A DNA stretch of 64,000 nucleotides from the NCBI RefSeq assembly GCF_032337135.1, contig NZ_JAVXZZ010000001.1, forward strand, positions 434,001 to 498,000. The letters are read 5' to 3'. Positions 59,416-64,000 of the stretch are shown in pieces; position 1 is the stretch's first letter; the number at the start of each line of letters is the position of its first letter. This stretch comes from Allorhodoferax sp032337135 (GTDB lineage: Bacteria > Pseudomonadota > Gammaproteobacteria > Burkholderiales > Burkholderiaceae_C). The notes below the pieces were generated by a model that had not been told where the DNA came from, did not search any database, and saw only the letters and a program-made list of their open reading frames with translations. The position numbers and the translations under genes were made by a program.

Positions 59416-60621
59416 TCACACGCGCTCCAGCACCAGGGCAATGCCCTGCCCCACACCGATGCACATGGTGCACAGGGCGTAGCGCTGCTGCGTGCGGTGC
59501 AGCTGGTTGACCGCGGTGGTGACCAGGCGCGCGCCCGAGGCGCCCAGCGGGTGGCCCAGGGCGATGGCGCCCCCTTGGGGGTTCACGCGGGCGTCGTCGT
59601 CGGCCACACCGAGCTGGCGCAGCACGGCCAGCGCCTGGGCGGCAAAAGCTTCGTTGAGTTCGATGATGTCCATCTGCGCCAGCGACAGGCCGGTCTGCGC
59701 CAGCACCTTCTGCACCGCCGGTACCGGGCCGATGCCCATGATGCGTGGCGCCACGCCCGCCGTGGCCATGCCCACCACGCGGGCGCGGGGGGTGAGGCCC
59801 TGGCGCGCCGCAGCCGCTTCACTGGCCAGCAGCACGGCGGCGGCACCGTCGTTCACACCGCTTGCATTGCCCGCCGTGACCGTGCCGCCCGGGCGCACGA
59901 TGGAGGCGAGCTTGGCCAGGGCTTCGAGCGAGGTGGCACGGGGGTGTTCGTCCTTGGACACCACGACCGGGGGTGCACCGCGCTTGGAGGCGAGTTCGAC
60001 CGGGCAGAGTTCGGCATCGAACCAGCCCGCGGCTTGCGCAGCCAGGGCCTTGGTCTGGCTGGCCAGGGCAAAGCGGTCCTGGTCCTCGCGCGAGATGCCG
60101 AACTGGTCGGCCAGGTTTTCGGCCGTTTCGGGCATGGAGTCGGTGCCGTATTCGGCCTGCATGCGCGGGTTCACGAAGCGCCAGCCGATCGTGGTGTCAT
60201 ACACGGCGTTGTTGCGGGCAAAGGCCGCATCGGCCTTCGGCATGACGAAGGGTGCGCGGCTCATGCTCTCGACCCCACCCGCGATCAGGAACTGGGCTTC
60301 CTGGGCCTTGATGGCACGGGCGGCAGTGCCGATGGCGTCCAACCCCGAGCCGCACAGGCGGTTAATGGTGGCGCCCCCCGCTTCCTGCGGCAGGCCTGCC
60401 AACAAGGCAGCCATGCGCGCCACGTTGCGGTTGTCTTCGCCTGCCTGGTTGGCGCAGCCCAGCAGTACGTCGTCCACGCTTTCCCATTCGGCACGGACAT
60501 TGCGCGCCATGAGCGCGCGGATGGGCAGCGCGGCCAGGTCATCGGTGCGCACACTGCTCAGGGCACCGCCGTAGCGGCCGATGGGGGTACGGATGGCGTC
60601 ACAGACAAAGGCATGGGTCAT
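59416..60621 (-). CDS. pcaF: 3-oxoadipyl-CoA thiolase (PcaF/PaaJ type)
   Basis: 401 residues from the ATG at 60621 (MTHAFVCDAIRTPIGRYGGALS). The thiolase nucleophile Cys is in INRLCGSGLDAIGTAARAIK, with GGVESMSRAPFVM, NEAFAAQALAVLRQLG and the C-terminal CTMCIGVGQGIALVLERV. CANQAGEDNRNVARMAALLAG and DTTIGWRFVNPRM are typical of PcaF/PaaJ rather than PhaA. It cleaves 3-oxoadipyl-CoA to succinyl-CoA and acetyl-CoA in aromatic catabolism. No other pca or paa genes are in the window, so a broader acetyl-CoA acetyltransferase role is possible. Confidence 0.9.
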   Translation of the reverse strand: MTHAFVCDAIRTPIGRYGGALSSVRTDDLAALPIRALMARNVRAEWESVDDVLLGCANQAGEDNRNVARMAALLAGLPQEAGGATINRLCGSGLDAIGTAARAIKAQEAQFLIAGGVESMSRAPFVMPKADAAFARNNAVYDTTIGWRFVNPRMQAEYGTDSMPETAENLADQFGISREDQDRFALASQTKALAAQAAGWFDAELCPVELASKRGAPPVVVSKDEHPRATSLEALAKLASIVRPGGTVTAGNASGVNDGAAAVLLASEAAAARQGLTPRARVVGMATAGVAPRIMGIGPVPAVQKVLAQTGLSLAQMDIIELNEAFAAQALAVLRQLGVADDDARVNPQGGAIALGHPLGASGARLVTTAVNQLHRTQQRYALCTMCIGVGQGIALVLERV

Positions 60622-60740
60622 GGAAAAAACCTCGCGATCAAAGGGACAGGCCGAAGGGCGACCAAACTGCAACTGTAGCGGGGTTTTGGAGCCCGCTGCC
60701 GCAGCGGTGCGTGCCAGGCAGCGCGTGGTACCCTTGCGCC

Positions 60741-61175
60741 ATGTTTACCCCCTCGCAGGCGGACGTCCGCCGATTCTTCTGCTCCGTTTACGCCAAATCC
60801 CGCGCAGGACAAGCGCTGGAAGCTATTGAAACAATAGCAGCGCAATGGATGGACGAGCACCCGGAATACGCCGCCGACTTCTGTGACGTGGACGCCGCGC
60901 TGGCCGCCATGGGCAAGCCCGAACCGGGGCGCGAAAACCCGTTCCTGCACCTCTCGATGCACCTGTCGATCAGCGAGCAGTGCTCGATTGACCAGCCGCG
61001 CGGCATCCGCCAGGCGGTGGAGTTGCTGACGCACCGGCGCAATTCGCTGCACCAGGCCCACCACGAGGTGATGGAGAGCCTGGGCCGCATGCTGCAGGAG
61101 AGCCAGACCACCGGCCGCGCGCCCGACGGCGGCGCCTACGTGGCCGACATCCAGCGCCGCGCCACGCGCGACTGA
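60741..61175 (+). CDS. DUF1841 family protein
   Basis: 144 residues from the ATG at 60741 (MFTPSQADVRRFFCSVY). ENPFLHLSMHLSISEQCSIDQPRGIR and HHEVMESLGRMLQESQ are the DUF1841 core; the histidine-rich helices suggest a metal- or ligand-binding helical bundle of unknown function. Residues about 15-33 (AGQALEAIETIAAQW) coincide with a 55-nt repeat. Divergent from the thiolase; the gcr gene follows by two bases and is likely co-transcribed. Confidence 0.85.
   Translation: MFTPSQADVRRFFCSVYAKSRAGQALEAIETIAAQWMDEHPEYAADFCDVDAALAAMGKPEPGRENPFLHLSMHLSISEQCSIDQPRGIRQAVELLTHRRNSLHQAHHEVMESLGRMLQESQTTGRAPDGGAYVADIQRRATRD
60784..60838 (-). repeat. 55-nt dispersed repeat, copy inside the DUF1841 gene
   Basis: Opposite to the gene: perfect GCTATTG/CAATAGC hairpin, then a diverged core TTCCAGCGCT and a 28-base tail containing GGGATTTGG. 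The hairpin is strong; the core is less like the others. Confidence 0.6.
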
Positions 61176-61177
61176 GC

Positions 61178-63160
61178 ATGGCACGACCGCCCGACCTCTC
61201 CGAACTGCTGGAACAGATCGACCCGGAAGCGGACCGCATCCGGCGCAACCTGTGGCTGATGCAACTGCTGCAATGGGTGCGCGGCGACGGGGACGATGCG
61301 GCCCAGTCCGCCGCGCGGGTCGAGCTGTTGCTGGATGCGCTGCAGTCGCGCGCCGACCGCACAGCCCAGATCCAGCGCCTGTGGTCCCGCACCATGGCCG
61401 ATGTCGACGCCAGCATCGTGCTGTCGGACTACGGGTTGCCGTCACGCGCCGCCTTCGTGAGCGAGCTGGCGGACCGGCTGCAACGCAAATGGCTGCCTTC
61501 CTCACCCGACACCTCGGATGGCGGCGAACTGTTCGACCAACTGTTCTCCCATGCCAAGGACCCGCAGTGGATCGAGGCACTGCCACAGCAGACCGTGCAA
61601 CGCCTGGCTGCGCTGCTGCAGCTGCCAGGTGCCGACACCACGCCCCACAGCGCGACGCAATGGGAACATGCCGTGGCCCAGGCCATCACCTTCTGCACCA
61701 GCCAGATCCGCGCCATTGGTTTTTCTCCCGAGGTACGCGCGCGCCTGTCCCCCCAGACATTGGAGGCCAACCCGTTCCTGCATCTGGCGCCCGACTGGGA
61801 GGGCGTGGTTTCCCGGTGGCAGGCCGGCCAGGATTTCAGCGCTGCACTGCAGCGCTACAAGGCCTGCCTGGACGCCTGCCGCGCCGCCGCGCAGGAAGTG
61901 CATGCACACCTGGAGGAAAACGGCGTATCGGTGGATCTGGTCTTCCGCCTGCGCCAGTTGCGCGAGCGCGTGCTGCGCATACGCCTGCTGCTCGACTGCC
62001 TGCTCGACGACCCCGACCGGCACCGCTGTGCGGCCCTGGTGCGGCAACTGTGCCTGTACGGGCAGGCGCAACGCAGCGTGCGTGCCCTGATCAATGCCAA
62101 TTCCTCGCTGCTGGCTGCCAAGGTGGCCGAACGCAGCTCGGAAACCGGTGAGCACTACATCACCCGCAACTGGGACGAATACAAGACCATGCTGCGCCAT
62201 TCGGCCGGGGGCGGCGCGGTGCTCTCGCTGACCACCGCCATGAAGTTCGGGGTCATGGCGCTGGGGCTTTCGGCGTTCTGGTACGGGTTCTGGGCCGGGG
62301 TGGCGTACGCGGTGAGCTTCGTGCTGATCCAGCTGCTGCATTTCACCGTAGCCACCAAACAGCCCGCCATGACAGCACCGGCCATGGCCGCCAAGCTGCG
62401 CGACTTGCAAGGCCCGGCGGGATGGAACGAATTTGCCGACGAGGTCGAGCATCTGGTGCGCTCCCAGGTGGCCTCGGTCATCGGCAACCTGGCACTGGTG
62501 GTGCCCTGCGCACTGGCCCTGTGCGTGGTCTGGGCGGTCGCCACGGGGGCAGCGCTGATCGGCGAGCAGGAGGCCCGCTACGTCCTGCACTCGCTGGACC
62601 TGCGGGGCCCGACCGTGGTGTTTGCCGCGTTCACGGGCGTGCTGCTGTTTGCCAGCTCGATGATTGCGGGCTGGGTGGAGAACTGGTTTGTGCTGCACCG
62701 GCTCGACAGCGCCATAGCCTACAGTCCGCGCATTACCGTGGCACTGGGTGCCGCGCGGGCACAGCGCTGGGCACGGTTCCTGCGCACCCATGTGTCCGGA
62801 TTTGCTGCCAACATCTCGCTGGGGCTGATGCTCGGCATCGTGCCGGTGGTGCTGCAGTTCTTGGCCATCGGGCTCGATGTGCGCCACGTGACGCTGTCGG
62901 CCGGGCAGTTGAGCATGGCCTTGGCCAGCCTGGGCACGGCAGCGCTGTACCAAGCTGAGTTCTGGTGGGCCGTGGCGGCACTGCCGCTGATTGGTGCGCT
63001 CAATATCGTATCGAGTTTTGTGCTGGCCTTCCGGGTCGCGCTGCGCGCCCACAACGTGGCCGTGAACGACCGCCGCGCGGTGTACCGCACCCTCGGCCAG
63101 CGCCTGCGCTACCAGCCGCTGCGCTTTTTCCTGCCGCCGAGGAATTCAGCCTCCCCCTGA
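61178..63160 (+). CDS. gcr: Gcr-type 'site-specific recombinase' membrane protein
   Basis: 660 residues. A helical cytoplasmic N-terminal half (about 1-320) is followed by seven or so transmembrane helices (about 340-640), with FWYGFWAGVAYAVSFVLIQLLHFTVATKQPAMTAPAMAA, the hallmark of this family (named from neisserial Gcr, linked to pilin gene recombination). There is no serine- or tyrosine-recombinase catalytic motif, so the name is historical and the real role is unclear. Its start is two bases after the DUF1841 stop. Confidence 0.85.
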   Translation: MARPPDLSELLEQIDPEADRIRRNLWLMQLLQWVRGDGDDAAQSAARVELLLDALQSRADRTAQIQRLWSRTMADVDASIVLSDYGLPSRAAFVSELADRLQRKWLPSSPDTSDGGELFDQLFSHAKDPQWIEALPQQTVQRLAALLQLPGADTTPHSATQWEHAVAQAITFCTSQIRAIGFSPEVRARLSPQTLEANPFLHLAPDWEGVVSRWQAGQDFSAALQRYKACLDACRAAAQEVHAHLEENGVSVDLVFRLRQLRERVLRIRLLLDCLLDDPDRHRCAALVRQLCLYGQAQRSVRALINANSSLLAAKVAERSSETGEHYITRNWDEYKTMLRHSAGGGAVLSLTTAMKFGVMALGLSAFWYGFWAGVAYAVSFVLIQLLHFTVATKQPAMTAPAMAAKLRDLQGPAGWNEFADEVEHLVRSQVASVIGNLALVVPCALALCVVWAVATGAALIGEQEARYVLHSLDLRGPTVVFAAFTGVLLFASSMIAGWVENWFVLHRLDSAIAYSPRITVALGAARAQRWARFLRTHVSGFAANISLGLMLGIVPVVLQFLAIGLDVRHVTLSAGQLSMALASLGTAALYQAEFWWAVAALPLIGALNIVSSFVLAFRVALRAHNVAVNDRRAVYRTLGQRLRYQPLRFFLPPRNSASP

Positions 63161-63164
63161 AAGC

Positions 63165-63192
63165 AAAAAACCGCTGCAGCGCAGCGGTTTTT
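63165..63192. terminator. Bidirectional terminator between gcr and cytochrome c4
   Basis: CCGCTGC and GCAGCGG around a three-base loop, flanked by six A and five T. It serves both convergent genes. Confidence 0.9.
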
Positions 63193-63216
63193 CATTTGGG
63201 GGCGAACCCGAGGTGC

Positions 63217-63879
63217 TTACTTGCGGATACGGTCACGCTGCACGGTCTGCAGCTGGCCGGGCAGGCTGCCCACGTAGTCGGCCAGCACCTTCAGTTCGGC
63301 ATTGGTGAACTGCTTGGCCACGCCCGACATGATGGGGTTGTTGCGGCCGATCAGGTTCACGCCTTCGGTCTTGTAGGCCTTGAGCGCGAAGTACAGGTAG
63401 TCGGAATGCTGGCCGGCGATCTTGGGGTAGGCCGGGTCCATGGGCTTGCTGAAGTTCTCGCCGTGGCAGGTGGTGCAGCCGCCCTTGGTGACCAGCTCCT
63501 GGGCTTTCTCGCTGCCGCCAGCGGCCTTTTCGGGGTCGGGCAGCAGGCGGCCGTTATTGGCGTAGTAGGCGGCCAGGTCGGCCATGTCCTGCTCGGTCAG
63601 GTTGGCTGCCACGCCGCGCATGCTGGGGTGCTTGCGCTCGCCGCTCTTGTAGGCCTTGAGGGCATTGACGATGTACTTGGCGCTCTGGCCGGAAATCTTG
63701 GGCACCTTGTGCACTTCGGGGAAGCCGGTGTGGTAGCCGGTGATGCCGTGGCAGCCTACACACAGCGCATTCTTCTTCTCGCCTGCATTGGGGTCACCCA
63801 CTTTGTCTTGGGCGAAGGCAGTCGTGGCGGTCACGGAAGCGACAAGGACCGTGCACAGGGAGAGAAGCAGTTTTTTCAT
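63217..63879 (-). CDS. Diheme cytochrome c4
   Basis: 220 residues with a signal peptide (KKLLLSLCTVLVASVTATTAFA, cleavage at AFAQ). Two class-I heme sites, CVGCHG and CTTCHG, lie in two homologous halves; each has a Met ligand region (SMRGVAAN and IMSGVAKQF). Cytochrome c4 carries electrons from the bc1 complex to terminal oxidases, here probably the aa3 oxidase encoded at 43-48 kb. A minus-strand TATAAT lies 71 bases upstream. Confidence 0.95.
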   Translation of the reverse strand: MKKLLLSLCTVLVASVTATTAFAQDKVGDPNAGEKKNALCVGCHGITGYHTGFPEVHKVPKISGQSAKYIVNALKAYKSGERKHPSMRGVAANLTEQDMADLAAYYANNGRLLPDPEKAAGGSEKAQELVTKGGCTTCHGENFSKPMDPAYPKIAGQHSDYLYFALKAYKTEGVNLIGRNNPIMSGVAKQFTNAELKVLADYVGSLPGQLQTVQRDRIRK

Positions 63880-63949
63880 TTTGAGAGGACAATCAACCGG
63901 TTATTAAGATGGTTCAAGCCGCTTACCAACAGCTTTGGTTAAGAAAACC

Positions 63950-63955
63950 ATTATA
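63950..63955 (-). promoter_or_regulatory. Candidate -10 box for cytochrome c4
   Basis: A perfect TATAAT on the minus strand, 71 bases upstream of the start. The -35 region is AT-rich without a good TTGACA match. Confidence 0.4.
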
Positions 63956-64000
63956 GAGATCAGGCCTATTTTTTGTTTTTGAGGGGTTTCCCTCGCCCCA

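Noticed and set aside
61178..63160. The Gcr-type 'site-specific recombinase' as evidence of a mobile element.
   Set aside because: It is a multi-pass membrane protein without recombinase catalytic motifs, and no att sites or cargo surround it.

Overview
The window is a 64-kb stretch of a high-GC chromosome, most consistent with a betaproteobacterium of the Comamonadaceae (Acidovorax/Hydrogenophaga-type). The evidence is the aa3 oxidase cluster with its full set of assembly factors, a monomeric isocitrate dehydrogenase, an HrcA/CIRCE-type heat-shock sigma gene, cytochrome c4, an ImuA/ImuB/DnaE2 mutasome, and a Gcr-type membrane recombinase. No rRNA, tRNA, CRISPR array, phage or complete insertion sequence was seen, and no gene-free stretch exceeds 300 bases.

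Layout. 1-4.1 kb: polyamine-type catabolism (PuuB-like oxidase cut by the window edge, PuuA-like ligase) diverging from a MocR regulator, with repeated TTGGACCA operator motifs between them. 4.2-9.1 kb: a diguanylate cyclase, icd, an outer-membrane beta-barrel and a DUF2798 protein. 9.2-26.3 kb: an SOS mutagenesis locus interleaved with signalling genes. It contains a dnaE2 3' remnant, a histidine kinase/HD-GYP pair, dnaE2 with its own LexA box, a 1538-residue hybrid kinase on the opposite strand, imuB-imuA with a second LexA box, and a divergent GGDEF-EAL protein. 26.3-34.7 kb: a chemoreceptor, a periplasmic binding protein, an MFS exporter, an aminotransferase, an acyl-CoA ligase and an SDR. 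34.8-38.4 kb: a P-type ATPase diverging from rpoH, with a perfect CIRCE element between them. 38.5-49.1 kb: cytochrome oxidase structural genes (ctaC, ctaD, ctaE) and assembly genes (ctaG, small assembly protein, surf1, ctaA, ctaB, sco1), plus a TM-only subunit-II-like mini-protein and a BioC-like protein. 49.1-51.6 kb: ComF, TrmL, an S24-like regulator without its protease dyad, and a MaoC protein. 51.7-54.2 kb: a bufferin (copper-binding RiPP) operon. 54.3-64 kb: ParA, KefF/KefB, PcaF-type thiolase, GNAT, DUF1841, Gcr and cytochrome c4.

The most unusual feature is a dispersed 55-nt repeat. I aligned ten copies by hand. All keep the same 17+10+28 layout: an AT-rich GCT...AGC segment, a core close to TGCCTACGCA, and a 28-nt tail. 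Nine of the ten lie inside open reading frames without breaking them: two in dnaE2, two in imuB, and one each in sco1, a BioC-like gene, kefB, a DUF1841 gene and a hypothetical gene. In sco1 the repeat supplies most of the lipoprotein signal sequence. The second main observation is that the mutasome has been taken apart: dnaE2 and imuAB are 4.8 kb apart, each with its own CTGT-N8-ACAG box, and a diverged 3' tail of dnaE2 lies beyond the neighbouring two-component pair as a direct repeat.
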